From: Pyropia haitanensis
Taxonomy: Eukaryota > Rhodophyta > Bangiophyceae > Bangiales > Bangiaceae
Direction: 5' to 3'
Assembly: GCA_008729055.1 (NCBI GenBank)
Contig: SDUX01000004.1
Location: 5,286,559-5,350,558, forward strand
Length of the DNA: 64,000 bases
Part shown: one piece after another, positions 43,117 through 53,124 of the stretch
Numbering within the stretch: position 1 is the stretch's first letter
Layout of the letters: each line of letters opens with the position of its first letter
Translations under genes and position numbers: made by a program
Notes under the pieces: generated by a model
The model's input: only the letters and a program-made list of their open reading frames with translations
What the model was told of the DNA's origin: nothing
Database searches by the model: none

Positions 43117-43631
43117 TGCCGGCGGAGGGGTGGCCTGGCGTCGACGCGCCGCGGGGCGGGACCACCGCCCCGCCTGTCGCCAACCTCGGCGATGAGAGGG
43201 GCGGGAATAGGGGCGGCGCCGCGGCCGCCGCAGCCGCACCCCCACCCGCAGCCGCACCCCCACCCCCGCCGCCGCCACCGCCTCCACCACCGCCGCCGAC
43301 CGGCGACGCTGGCGGGGAGAGGCTCGCCGCGACCGCGGCGGCAAGGTCGCCGCCCGCGGCGGCGAGCGCCGCCGCCGCCGCCGCCGCCGACAGCGTCGGC
43401 ACGATATCCCGGAGCGTCGCCACCGCCGCGGCGTCGCCGGCGCCACCACCAAGGGGGGAGAGGGAGGCAGGGGAGGAGGCGGCCGCACGGGCGGTGGCGG
43501 GGGGGGGGAGGGCGTCGCCGCTGCCGCCGCCGCCGCCGCCGCCGGGGGGGGGGGGGGGGCGGGGGGGGACGACCGCGGCGACGCCGCGGCGTCGGCGGCG
43601 GCCGCCGCCGCGGCTGGCGGGGACGATGCCA

Positions 43632-43676
<45 letters not shown>

Positions 43677-43722
43677 TCCGCCGTCGCCGGACGCCGCTGT
43701 TGGGCGGGAACGGCGTCGCCAT
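41559..43722 (-). CDS. FAF2/UBXD8-like UBX-domain protein (frames broken at G/C runs)
   Basis: Likely p97/CDC48 adaptor in ER-associated degradation or lipid-droplet turnover. Start proposed at MATPFPPNSGVRRRR. Segments in order: a UBA-like helix triplet with VATLRDIVPTLSAAAAAAAL (about 43390-43425); a hydrophobic hairpin candidate (GVAALAAVLRPLAAVAATL type, about 42960-43065); a UAS thioredoxin-like domain with PPLLVVYLGTPRSSLAAALP and SVLWAGDPA (about 42440-42550); a helical linker RALRAEQDDALAASLAVDAA, as in FAF proteins; and a C-terminal UBX domain with VRVRLPTSAG, ARRFGRDEPLARVFGWL and WPRRSW. The frame changes at the C-run 42571-42580 and again near 43541-43560. The charged coiled coil that precedes UBX in relatives is here mostly Ala/Glu, and a poly-Gly run of about 24 (41768-41838) interrupts the UBX domain. 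Confidence 0.75.
41768..41838. repeat. Long CCG triplet tract within the UBX domain
   Basis: About 23 uninterrupted CCG units. On the coding (minus) strand this inserts poly-Gly between the first strand of the UBX domain (VRLPTSAG) and ALVARRFG. A length change in multiples of three would be tolerated only as a surface loop. Confidence 0.9.
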
Positions 43723-44929
43723 GGCACCCCCGCGGCGGGCCGGCGGCGGCGCACGCGCGCGCCGCCGGGCGCGGCGGCGGCGGCGCGGTGGCGGCGCGGC
43801 GACGCGCGCGCACCCCCTTACCGCCGCGGCGGTGCCGCCCACACCCCGCGGCGCTCCCTCCCCCCCCCCCCGCCAACACCCCGCGGCGGGCGGGCGGCGG
43901 GCGTTACGCGCGGGGGAGGAGCCACCGCGACGCGGGGGCGCGGGGGGGGTGGTACGACCGCGGCGGGTACCTCGTACGCCGCGCGCGTTGGTGGGGGAGG
44001 GGGGGGGGGGGGTGGCGGAGGGGGGGGGATGGGAAGCCGCCGCCGGAAGGGCGGGCGCGCGGGGTGTGGGTGGGGTGCCGCCGCGCCGACGCGGCAAGCG
44101 CGCGCGGCCGACGCGGCGGCCGCGGCGACCGCCGCCGTGGCACACCGAGCGCGTCGACCCGCGGACACCGGCGGGGGGCACCACCGCCCGCGGCGGGTGC
44201 CGAGGGGGGGGTGGGGGGGGGGGGGGGGGGTTCTTGCACTGGCGCCAAGGCTCGTTGGGAGGGGGGGGGGGGGGGACCGGCACCACCTCCAGCACCGGGA
44301 GCGCGGAATGGGAGTGGCGCGCGTCTTGGGTTTGCGAGTGGGTGTACTTGGGCACGGACATCCGACTGGGACTGCAAGTTGTGCATGGTTTTGGCGTTGC
44401 ATGGTCTTCCTGCGGTGAAAGTGGCAGCGCTGTGGACCGATTCGACACGTGTCCTGAGGGTGTCGCTGCTGGCGCCTTGCCCACACCGCCGCAGACGGGG
44501 TCATGAAGCACACGCCCCCTCGACGTTGGCAGACGGCAGACCTCGTCCGTGGCGTGCCTCTTCCTCCACGCGGTCAACCAACCGTTTTTTGTTTTTTTTT
44601 TGTCTTCCCTGTCCCGCCCTTCCCCACGCCATCTTCCATCCTGCTGTTTTTTTTTTTTTTCTTTACCGGCTTGCCGCGTCTCCTCGCCCCTTTCCTGCAC
44701 GGTGGGCCCTTCTCCGCTGACTGCCGCGGCGGCGCTGCGCATCCCGCGCGCGGCGGGTCGCCCACCGGCGGCCGCCGACGGGGCGTCCCCAGCCGGTGGT
44801 GGGTGGCAGAGGTTGGGGCGGACCCGGTGTGGGCAAGCCGTGGGTGGACCCCCCCCCTCCCCCCCCCTGGACCAGCCGGCGCGGCTGGCGGCGGCCGGCG
44901 GGGGCGGGGGGGGGGCACACGCGGCCGCC
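43723..44929. promoter_or_regulatory. Divergent promoter region, UBX-protein and CSN4 genes
   Basis: 1.2 kb. G-runs occupy 44000-44275. From 44280 to 44700 composition is balanced, and T-runs occur at 44585-44601 and 44647-44660, about 280-340 bp before the CSN4 start. No other element is evident. Confidence 0.4.
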
Positions 44930-46120
44930 ATGGCGTCGACGCCCCGCGACCGGGCGGCGTCGCTCGAGGCGGCGCTCGCCGCCGCCCTCGACGCCGCCGA
45001 CGCGGACGCGCTGCGGGCGGTGGCGACCGCGCTCGTCGACGACAGCCTGACGCTCTCCGCGGCGGTGCCGCTGCTCGCCAGGCTCGTCGCCGCCGTCCCG
45101 GCGCTGCCCGACCCCGTCGCGGTGCCCGTCGCGGAGCACGTGCTGTCGGCGGTGCGCGCGCGGGTGCCGTCGTTTGAGGCCGAGGTGACGGGCCTCCGCG
45201 AGAAGCTCGCCGCCAAGTACGAGGCGCAGGAGGGGTGGGCGGCCGCCGCGGCGACGCTGCGGGGCATCCCCTTTGACGGCAGCCACACGCTGTCGGCGGC
45301 GTACAAGCTGCGGGTGCAGGTCAAGATCGCGCGGCTGTACCTCGAGGACGACAACACCGTCGAGGCGGAGATGTTCCTCAACCGGGCGGCGCCGCTGCTG
45401 CAGGACGCGGACGACCAGGCGGTGGCGCTCCAGTACCGCGTCGCGTTTGCGCGCATCCTCGACGCAAAGCGCCGCTTTGCAGAGGCCGCCATGCAGTACT
45501 ACTCGCTGTCGCAGCTGCCGCCGGGGACGACCGCCGAGGTGACCGCCGACCAGACGATGGAGGCGCTCGGCTTTGCCGTCCGCTGCGCGGTGCTGGCGCC
45601 GGCGGGGCCGCAGCGCTCCCGCATCCTGTCGCTGCTGTGGAAGGACGAGCGGTCGCGGCGGCTGGACAGCTGGGCGATCCTCGAGGCGATGCACTGCCAG
45701 CGGCTGCTGCCGCCGGCGCTCGTCGCGGCCTTTGCCGAGACGCTCGCGCCGCACCAGCGGGCGACGCTCGCGGATGGGGAGACCGTCCTCGCGCGGGCGG
45801 TGGTGGAGCACAACCTGGCCGCCGCGGCGGCGCTGTACGTGAATATCGGGTTTGCCGAGCTGGGCGAGCTCCTCGGCGTCTCGGCGGGCCGCGCCGAGGA
45901 GACGGCCGCCAAGATGATTCAGGAGGGCCGCATGAAGGGCGTGATGGATCAGGTGGACGGGGTGCTCGAGTTTGACACGGGCGCCGACGCCAAGGAGGCG
46001 GTCCTCCAGTGGGACGCCCAGATCGCCAGTGTGTGCTCCGAGCTGGACGCGGTCGTCGAGGCCATCCTGACGCGCCACCCAGAGTTTGCGCTGGTCGCCG
46101 CGAATGGGGGCGGCTCGTAG
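44930..46120 (+). CDS. CSN4: COP9 signalosome complex subunit 4
   Basis: Scaffold subunit of the COP9 signalosome, which removes Nedd8/Rub1 from cullins. Intronless, 396 residues, close to the usual 400. The ATG at 44930 (GCCGCCATGG) was chosen over the long upstream extension, which is low complexity. N-terminal helical repeats lead to AAYKLRVQVKIARLYLEDDN and TVEAEMFLNRAAPLL, a CSN4 hallmark. Next come ARILDAKRRFAEAAMQYYSL, FAVRCAVLAPAGPQRSRILS, and the PCI domain with VVEHNLAAAAALYVNIGFAE, LGELLGVSAGRAEETAAKMI and GVLEFD. The C-terminal helix that packs into the CSN helical bundle is present (WDAQIASVCSELDAVVEAIL). Nothing is missing compared with relatives. Its 3' end faces CbbX. Confidence 0.97.
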   Translation: MASTPRDRAASLEAALAAALDAADADALRAVATALVDDSLTLSAAVPLLARLVAAVPALPDPVAVPVAEHVLSAVRARVPSFEAEVTGLREKLAAKYEAQEGWAAAAATLRGIPFDGSHTLSAAYKLRVQVKIARLYLEDDNTVEAEMFLNRAAPLLQDADDQAVALQYRVAFARILDAKRRFAEAAMQYYSLSQLPPGTTAEVTADQTMEALGFAVRCAVLAPAGPQRSRILSLLWKDERSRRLDSWAILEAMHCQRLLPPALVAAFAETLAPHQRATLADGETVLARAVVEHNLAAAAALYVNIGFAELGELLGVSAGRAEETAAKMIQEGRMKGVMDQVDGVLEFDTGADAKEAVLQWDAQIASVCSELDAVVEAILTRHPEFALVAANGGGS

Positions 46121-46685
46121 GTGGTGCGCGGCGGCGCACGGCGCGCGCGGGCCCGAACGGCGCCCCGCGCGGCAGCGGGACGGGTGGTCCTGTCGTACTG
46201 GCGCCCCCGCGCGGCCGCGAGATGTGCTCTTGCCATGCCATTGGAGAGGGGCACGTGGCAAATGGGTAGGTGTGTGCCTGGCAACGGGAGGGGCGGCCGC
46301 GCATCGGGATGGTCGTACGCGGCGAAGCGCGCGGGCCAATTCCCCCAGTCGAAACCCCGCCATAGACTGCAGGTTGCCAAGCCGTCGGGCGCAGGGGGGG
46401 CGGCCCCCCTCCCTGTGACGAGCGCACCAGACGACCCAAGCGGCGGCGACGACAGCGGGACTGGCAGCGGCTGGCGCAAGCCGCGAGAGAGGCACGACGG
46501 ATCGGTGAAGGACCAAAAAATGAAATAGGGTGTGAACGGAAACGAGGGAAGGCCATGCCGGGGGGCAATCGCACACACGCAAGACAAAACACACCTAGTT
46601 GCACGCGCATCGCACGCTCTCAACACCCAGTCAACCGGGGCGGGGAGGGGGGGGGGGGAGGAAAATGGAGGAAAGAGGAACCAAA
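46121..46685. other. Convergent spacer, CSN4 and cbbX
   Basis: 565 bp of moderate GC with one G-run (46646-46659). Probably two 3' UTRs; no gene recognised. Confidence 0.5.
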
Positions 46686-47885
46686 CTACTCAACAATGGC
46701 CGTGCTGCCACGGTTCGCCAGCTCCTCCGCGGTCACCACATCCTCCGAGGTAATAGACATCAGGTCCTTCCGCGACACCATACCGCTGCCCTCGCGGCCC
46801 ATCGCCGAGTTGAACAGCCGGATGGCGGCGCGCATGCGCGCGCGGTCCACCGCATTCCGCACCGTCCGGGCGTTGGAGAAGTAGGGCATCTCCATCCGCT
46901 TCTCAATGTACTGCTTGAAGATGGGCAAGCAATCCTCCGTCATCTCGTACTGGAGCTCCTTCGTCATCACCTTGGCAATGTCCACCAGCTCGTCTGCCTC
47001 GTAGTCAGGGAAGGCAATGTGGTTACCAATCCGAGAGTTCATCCCCGGAATGCTATTGTAGAAGTTGTTCATCTTGTCCTCGTACCCGGCCAGCAGAACT
47101 ACGAGGTCCTCCTTGTTGTTCTCCATCACATTGAGCAGGATCTCCACCGCCTCCTGCCCATAGTCGCGGTCGTTGGACGCGTTGTACAGGTAGTAAGCCT
47201 CATCCACAAGCAGGCAGCCGCCCATCGCCTTCTTGATCATCTCTTTTGTCTTGGGTGCCGTGTGGCCGACATACTGACCGACGAGGTCGTCACGGGTGGC
47301 AACGATGAGATGGCCCGACCGCGAGTAGCCCATCCGCTGCAGGATCTGGCCCATCCGCATCGCCACAGTCGTCTTGCCAGTCCCAGGCGAGCCCGTCAGG
47401 GACATGTGCAGCGACGGAACGGCCGTCTCGAGGCCCAGCTTGTGGCGCATCTTGTCCACAATCAGCAGCGCCGCAATCTCCCGCACCCGCTGCTTGACCG
47501 GCTTGAGGCCGACCAGGTCTGTGTCCAGCTTCTGGAGAATCTCACGGACGCCCTCCTTGAACATGTACTCGTCAACGGTACCCACCGACGTGGCATCCGG
47601 GATGTTGGTCATAAAGTCAATCTTCCGCTGCCGCGAGTCGCGCGCCGCCTCCCGCGCGGCGCGGCGCTTCTCCGCCGCCACCGCCTCCTTGCGCGCCTCT
47701 ACGTCCGCCTCCTTCAGCGCGTCCGACAGGCGGCGGGTCTGCGGCACCTCATACTCGCCGTCCTGCATGACCGGGCCAGACCTGGACGCCGCCGCCGGCC
47801 GAGCGCGGCAGACCGCTGGCGCCCGCCGCGCCCGCACCGGCGCGCCACGGAACGCCGAGGCGCCGACAAAGCCCATCGTGGCCAT
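46686..47885 (-). CDS. cbbX: Nuclear-encoded CbbX, red-type Rubisco activase
   Basis: AAA+ motor that remodels inhibited red-type (form ID) Rubisco by pulling on the large-subunit C-terminus. Intronless, 399 residues. The start MATMGFVGASAFRGAPVRAR gives a leader of about 40 residues rich in Ala/Arg with an early Phe, typical of red-algal plastid targeting; a longer frame upstream lacks this logic. The mature part shows the CbbX region LVGLKPVKQRVREIAALLIV, Walker A GSPGTGKTTVAMRMG, the pore-loop region GHLIVATRDDLVGQYVGHTA, Walker B GGCLLVDEAYYLY, VVLLAGYEDKMNNF, and the arginine-finger region PGMNSRIGNHIAFPDY. The sequence is only modestly Ala-rich, and its codon use is less GC-extreme than its neighbours, consistent with strong constraint. 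Red algae are known to keep one cbbX in the plastid and another in the nucleus; this is the nuclear form. Confidence 0.97.
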   Translation of the reverse strand: MATMGFVGASAFRGAPVRARRAPAVCRARPAAASRSGPVMQDGEYEVPQTRRLSDALKEADVEARKEAVAAEKRRAAREAARDSRQRKIDFMTNIPDATSVGTVDEYMFKEGVREILQKLDTDLVGLKPVKQRVREIAALLIVDKMRHKLGLETAVPSLHMSLTGSPGTGKTTVAMRMGQILQRMGYSRSGHLIVATRDDLVGQYVGHTAPKTKEMIKKAMGGCLLVDEAYYLYNASNDRDYGQEAVEILLNVMENNKEDLVVLLAGYEDKMNNFYNSIPGMNSRIGNHIAFPDYEADELVDIAKVMTKELQYEMTEDCLPIFKQYIEKRMEMPYFSNARTVRNAVDRARMRAAIRLFNSAMGREGSGMVSRKDLMSITSEDVVTAEELANRGSTAIVE

Positions 47886-49445
47886 GCTACCGCCGCGTGC
47901 GATGCGAGCCACACTGGGGGATGGGCGGAAGCGGGCAAGCCGGCGAACACGGACAAGGCTCGACGGTAACGTCGAACGGGGGGCGATCGATACACAAACG
48001 CGGCGCGGCACGGCACGGCGGTAGTCGGGGGGGCAATGGGTACAACGGATGGGGATGCACGGTGGCGACAGCGGGAGGGCCAAAAAGCGCGGACGGGCGG
48101 GGACAGTCGAGGATTGGCGTTTTGGAGGGGGGCCCGATGGGGGTGCGTGGTCGTCTGGTCGAACGGGCGGCGGCGCGAGATGGGCCCTGAGCAGAACGCC
48201 ACTCAGCCTCGCATGTGGGCGGGCCATCTCCGAGGCCGGGTAGGGCACGCAGATGCCCATGGGGCGGGGTATCTCGACACGTTTCCAATCTTCTGCCACG
48301 TGGCTCTATCTCCACCGTTGTCCGGCGGCATCGCGGGCCATCGGCCTGAGCTGCGATGCCCGCACCACGCCCGTTTCTCTTTTCAAGGTGTGTGGCACAG
48401 AGAGCACGATGAAACCCTCTGCTTTTTCCAAAAATAGACCTTTGGCTACGCTTTGTTGATCCTTCCTTCGCAAACCTGGCCGACTGATGTGCCTCCTCCT
48501 GAGCACGTAATTTTGCCACCTCGACAGACACACTCTGGTCATCGAAAGGACCGCGGCTCAACCGAGGCTACCAGAGGCGTCGCCTACCGTTTTGCTGCCA
48601 AGACCGCCCAGAGACGCTGAACCACACCTAACCTTCTATGCTGTATGGGCGATACGCCGATCCGGGGCGCCCTTCGCTCATGTCACCAGATGGCGCTTCC
48701 CTAACAACCCTGTTGCCAGCAGGTGTCTGCCCGGTTGATCACATGATATCAAACCCCCCCCCCAGAGGTACTGTGGGCGGTTCGATCACTTGTGGAGCTT
48801 CGATAACACACCCCCCTCTGTGATCAAACCCCTCCCAGGACCTCTGGGGGGCGTTTGATCACATGTTACCAAACCTCCCCCCACCCCCCGGAGCCTCCGT
48901 CGCTTTTCCATGTCTATTTTAAGCATAATCAGGTGGTCTCAATCTAATAAATCTACTTAGTACTGTCAGCCGCACTTCTCTGAGAGTTGTGTAAATACGT
49001 ACATTTATGGCGGAAGCTGATTGAGCCAGCGTGCCGATCTCACATGTCCATCTGACCAATCAGCGGGCGGCTAGTAGATCTGGGGTCCAGGTCGCGCACC
49101 GCACCGTTCGTCGATTGGTCGCGGTGCACCGCGCCAGCAATCCATAGCGGGCTGCGCTTGGCCTCATCCGCCCTCCCATCCGCCGCCCCTGCTGACGTTC
49201 CCTCTCCGCTGCTTTGTGCTTCTCTGTCCGCCCCGCTTGTGGTGTTTCTCCATCGCCCACACCCTCGTTGCACACGCTACGACGAGCACGGCATCACGGC
49301 TGCCAAGCCCATCCCCTTCTTGCTGTCACCTACGACGGTGGGTCCCCGGTTGCCGCGAGCCACCACCGCTACCTTGTCCCTACAACCGTGACGCCGGGGG
49401 TTGCTGCCGCCCCGCTCGCGCCACCGCACCCGGTTCACCACCACC
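47886..49445. promoter_or_regulatory. Divergent promoter region, cbbX and AT-hook gene, with low-GC core
   Basis: 1.56 kb. The middle (about 48400-49060) is the longest stretch of near-balanced composition in the window and contains the inverted-repeat cluster annotated separately. A CCAAT box in the form GACCAATCAGCG lies at about 49053-49064, and an inverted one (GATTGGTCG) at about 49112-49120, 330-390 bp before the AT-hook gene start. Confidence 0.5.
48733..48875. repeat. Cluster of TGATCA-cored inverted and direct repeats
   Basis: Two direct copies of a 22-23-bp element, GTTGATCACATGATATCAAA (from 48734) and GTTTGATCACATGTTACCAA (from 48853), lie 119 bp apart. The second overlaps the right arm of a hairpin: GTGATCAAAC (48820-48829) is the exact reverse complement of GTTTGATCAC (48853-48862). 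The 23-nt middle is itself partly complementary (CCTCCCAGG against CCTCTGGGG). A weaker hairpin of the same design spans about 48743-48792. Confidence 0.85.
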
Positions 49446-50492
49446 ATGGCGGTGGCCTTTGCGGCGGCCCTTCCCCTCCGTCCCCCCCCCCCCCCCCCGC
49501 GCTCGGTGCGTCCCGACGGGGTCTCCCCCCCCCATCCCCTCCCCCACCTCCCCCCCCCCCCACCCCCCCACCATCACGGCGCCCCCCCCCCTGACCATGC
49601 TCAACCTGCGCAAAGGCCGGCGCACGATGGCGGGCCCGCCCGGCACCCCCCCGACTCCCGCTCCATCCAGGGCCACTTTTTCCGTATCGACGCGAGCGAC
49701 GAGGGCGCCCTGCACGTCCTCTCCCCGCCGCTCCGCGGCGAGACGCGCGGCGGCAGCGGCGGCTGGGCCGACGCCGACGCCGACGCCGACGCGGACGGGT
49801 ACGGTGATGGTGTCGGCGGCGGCGGTGGGGGGGTGGGGGTGGGGGTGGGGGACGAGGGGGGGGGGGTGGCGCCGCTACGGCGCGGGCGCCCTCCCTGCGG
49901 GGGCGGACATGGAGGACCTCCGGCTGGGTGGGCTGGGCCGGCGCCGGCGGGGACGGCTGGGCCGGCCGGCCGCCGCGGGGGGGGGGGGGGGGGGGGACGA
50001 CGCGGCTGACGCGGACGAGGAGCCGCGCAAGTGGTCCCGCCGCTCCGAGGCGGCCCGCCGGCGGTGGGCTGACCCGGCGTACCGGAAGAAGATGCTCGGC
50101 CTTCGGGCGGAGAAGAAGGCGGCGGTGGCGGCGGCGGCGGCGGCGGCGGCAGCCGCCGCCGCCGCCGCCGGCGAGTTACCCCCCGTCCCGGCGCCCGACC
50201 CGGCCGACGAGACGGCCGACGGCGGCGACCGCCGCGGGCGGGTGACGATTGGCGCGCTCGACTCGATTACGCTCGTCGACGACGCGACGGCCAAGCGCAT
50301 CAATGACTACGCGCGGGGCAACACGACGCGGCGGGAGAAGCTGACCGCCTTCCACTCCGCCAAGGCGGTGTGGATGCAGCGGCGGCTGGAGGGGGGGGCC
50401 GCGCGCCGGGCGCGCCGGGGGGACGACGCGTGGAAGCGGGAGCGCGCCGCGCAGCGGCGGGAGGTGGCGCTGGAGACCCACCGCCAGCGCCG

Positions 50493-50524
<32 letters not shown>

Positions 50525-51204
50525 GCGCTGTGGTCGTGACAGGGGAGGGGGGCGCCGCGGCCGCGGACGCGGCTACGGGGGGCGGACCGCCCGTGGCGGG
50601 TGGCCACCCCGCTGGTGCCAGTGGGGCTGTGGGGGGGTGGGACGGCGCCGCCACCGCCGTGGGCAGAGGTGCCGCCGCGTGGGCAGATGACGCCGCGGCG
50701 GCGGCGGCACTCGCCGCCGCCCCACCCGCCAGCCACGGCGTCGGCCGTCCGCCGCGGCGGCGGGAGCGTGCCACCCTCCCTCCCCTCGAGGCGCCCGCCC
50801 CACCGCCGCCGACGCCCGCGGCAACGCCCCGCCGGCGGCGGGGGCGGCCGCGCAAGGACGAGGCGGTGGAGGTGGCGGCCGTCGGCTGGGCCGACGCGTG
50901 GTGGGAGCCCCCCGAGGGCCTCGACGTGGAGGATGACTACATGGACGGCTGGGACGGCGTCGACGGGGGGGACGGCGGCGGCGGTGGGCTGCTGCCCGAG
51001 CTGCCGCTGCCGCCGCCGTCAATGCCGCCGCCGCCGCCGCCGCTGCCGCCGCCGCCGCCCCCACCGCCACCGCCGCCGGCCACGTTGGCGTTGCCACGCC
51101 GGCGGGGCCGGCCGCGCAAGGCCCCTGCCCCCGCCGCGACGGCCGCGGCGGCCAGTGGCGGCGGCGTGGCCGCCGCCGCCGGCTGGGCGGCCGCCACCCG
51201 CACC

Positions 51205-51252
<48 letters not shown>

Positions 51253-51495
51253 GTCGCCAGCGGCGGCGACGCGGCGGCCGTCGTTGGCCGCGGCGCCCTG
51301 CGGCCGCCGCCGCCCGCCCCGTCGCAGCCGCCACGGGCGCGGCGGGGCCGGCCGCCGCTGGCGTCGGCCGCCACCCCCGACGCCGCGGCGCGCCGCCGCC
51401 GGCGGGGGCGGCCGGCCAAGGCGCCGCCGCCGCCGCCGCCGCCGCCACCCCCGCCGACCGCGTGGGTGGTCGAGGCGGGGCCGTGGGCGGTGTGA
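49446..51495 (+). CDS. AT-hook protein with NUMOD3-like DNA-binding motif
   Basis: Putative DNA-binding protein. I favour ATG 49446 (CACCATGG), giving MAVAFAAALPLRPP, a leader resembling plastid transit peptides. That frame continues through SIQGHFFRIDASDEGALHVL and an Asp-Ala repeat, then must shift at the G-run 49979-49996 into the frame ending at 51495. There RKWSRRSEAARRRWADPAYR (50023-50082) matches the NUMOD3-type pattern S-E-x-x-x-R-W-x-D-P-x-Y-R-x-x known from plant and algal proteins. A second basic helical segment, AKRINDYARGNTTRREKLTA, follows. The C-terminal half is Pro/Ala-rich with four AT-hook cores: RRGRPRKDE (about 50836), RRGRPRKAP (51100), RRGRPPLA (51338) and RRGRPAKAP (51399). 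AT-hooks bind the minor groove of AT-rich DNA, notable in so GC-rich a genome. Organelle nucleoid binding would fit but is inference. An alternative start is MLNLRKGRRTMAG at 49597. Confidence 0.68.
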
Positions 51496-52192
51496 CGGCG
51501 CGCCGCGGCGGCGGTGGCGGGGTGCAGCCGGGGGGGGACGGCGGGCGGTGCAAGCACGGTGGCAAGAGGGGGAGAGGGGGGGAGAAATGCCAAGGCCGTG
51601 CACCTAGTGCAGTGCGCCGCTGACGCAGTCGTGGGCGGGCGCCGCGCGCGGCGGCCACGCCCCGCGTGCGGTGGGGGCAATTTGCCTTTCAGGGTGTACA
51701 AAGAGTGGCAGCCCGACGCCGTCGTTCTCTTCATAGCCGCTCGCCCGCGGTGCGTGCGTCGCCACCGCGAGCCTCCGCCAGCCTCCCCCCCCAGCCACCC
51801 CCCTCCCCCCCCCCCCGCGCCCCTCCGCCTGGGCCAACGCGTCCCCTACAAGCTACCCCCACCCTGTCCACCCCAACCCCACCCCAGACGCCACGCGCCC
51901 GCCCCATGCACAGGGACCACACCCACGCAGCCGCGTTAGCGCCCGCCCGCGTGGCCACGCCGTCGCGGCGGCCGCCAGGGGGCCACGCCCGCCACCACTG
52001 GTTTGGCGCACCCCCCCCCCCCCCGGTCGCGCGCACCCCCCCGCCTCCGCCCCCTCCCACCCCCCCCCCCCCCCCCCCCATCCAGGCGCCGCACCCGCCA
52101 CGACGCCGCCAGGCCACCACCCCCTTCCCATCCCCTCCCCCCCCCACCCCACCCGCCACGCCGCACTCCCCCCTCTTGCCGCCACCGCGAGC
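51496..52192. other. Spacer or 3' part of an unresolved minus-strand gene
   Basis: From 51600 to 51740 the minus strand reads SGYEENDGVGLPLFVHPERQ, continuing to a stop at 51604. This could be the last exon of the gene proposed at 52199-53196, but no acceptor could be fixed. The rest is C-run-rich. Confidence 0.3.
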
Positions 52193-52198
52193 ACGTAC

Positions 52199-53071
52199 CA
52201 TCACCGCGTCCATCTCGTCGGTCGTCAGCCGCGACCGCGGCGGCGCCTTGTCCAGCCGCACCGACGGGTGGCGCGACGCCGGCGACGCCTTGGCCGCCGC
52301 GGGGGACGTTGTCGGTGCCGCCGTGGGGGGGGGGCTGCAGAAAGAGAAGGGGGGGGGGGGGGGGGGGCAAAACGGCGAGCGCGCGCCGCCAACGCAGCGC
52401 GCCGCCGCCGTGGGGACCAAGGGGGAGGAGTGGGTGACCCGGGGTGGGCCGCCGGTGGGCACGGCGGCGGAGCCGGCCGGCGGCGGAGGGCGCAACCGGC
52501 ACAGGCAGCCGCGGCGACACGGGGCGGCGGCAGGCGGCGCACGCGGGGGCGGCGAGGGGGGGGGGGGGGGGGAGGACAGACGGCGGGTGTCCCACAGCTG
52601 CCGCGTCAGCGCGGCTGCCCTTCCCGCATGGACCACGGGGCAGAGGGGGGGGGCGGCGGCGGCGGTGGCCGCCGCGACGGTCGCGGCGGCGGCGGCGGGC
52701 GCGCCCACGGGGCGGCCGCGGACCGCACGGGTGCGACGTCCCGCTGGGCAGCCGCCGCCGCCGCCGCCGCCGCCACACCCCCTCCCCGACCAGCGGGTGA
52801 CACGCGCAGGTCGGCGTCGCCCAGCCCTCCGTCCCTCCCCCCCACTCACCCCTCCCGCCGCCTCACCCCCTCCCTCTCGCTGCGCCTCTTCCCCCCCCCG
52901 CCCGCGCCCCCAAAACGCCGCGTCCCCCCCGTCCTTCCCCCCAACATACCGCACGCCGGGAGCCCCACCTCCGCGCCCGACCCCGCAACGCGGGCTCCCC
53001 CCGCCCCAGCACCGTCCGCCACCGTCGACGGCGACGCGACTTGCACCCCCCCACCGCCCCCCCCGCCCCCC

Positions 53072-53124
<53 letters not shown>

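Noticed and set aside
41094..44720. Plus-strand open frame of about 1200 codons
   Set aside because: It is Pro/Ala/Arg low complexity opposite the UBX gene, whose conserved motifs lie on the minus strand. Open only because GC-rich sequence lacks stop codons.
42085..45492. Minus-strand open frame of about 1135 codons running over CSN4
   Set aside because: It is antisense to well-conserved CSN4 motifs and has no domain of its own except at the overlap with the true UBX-gene start.
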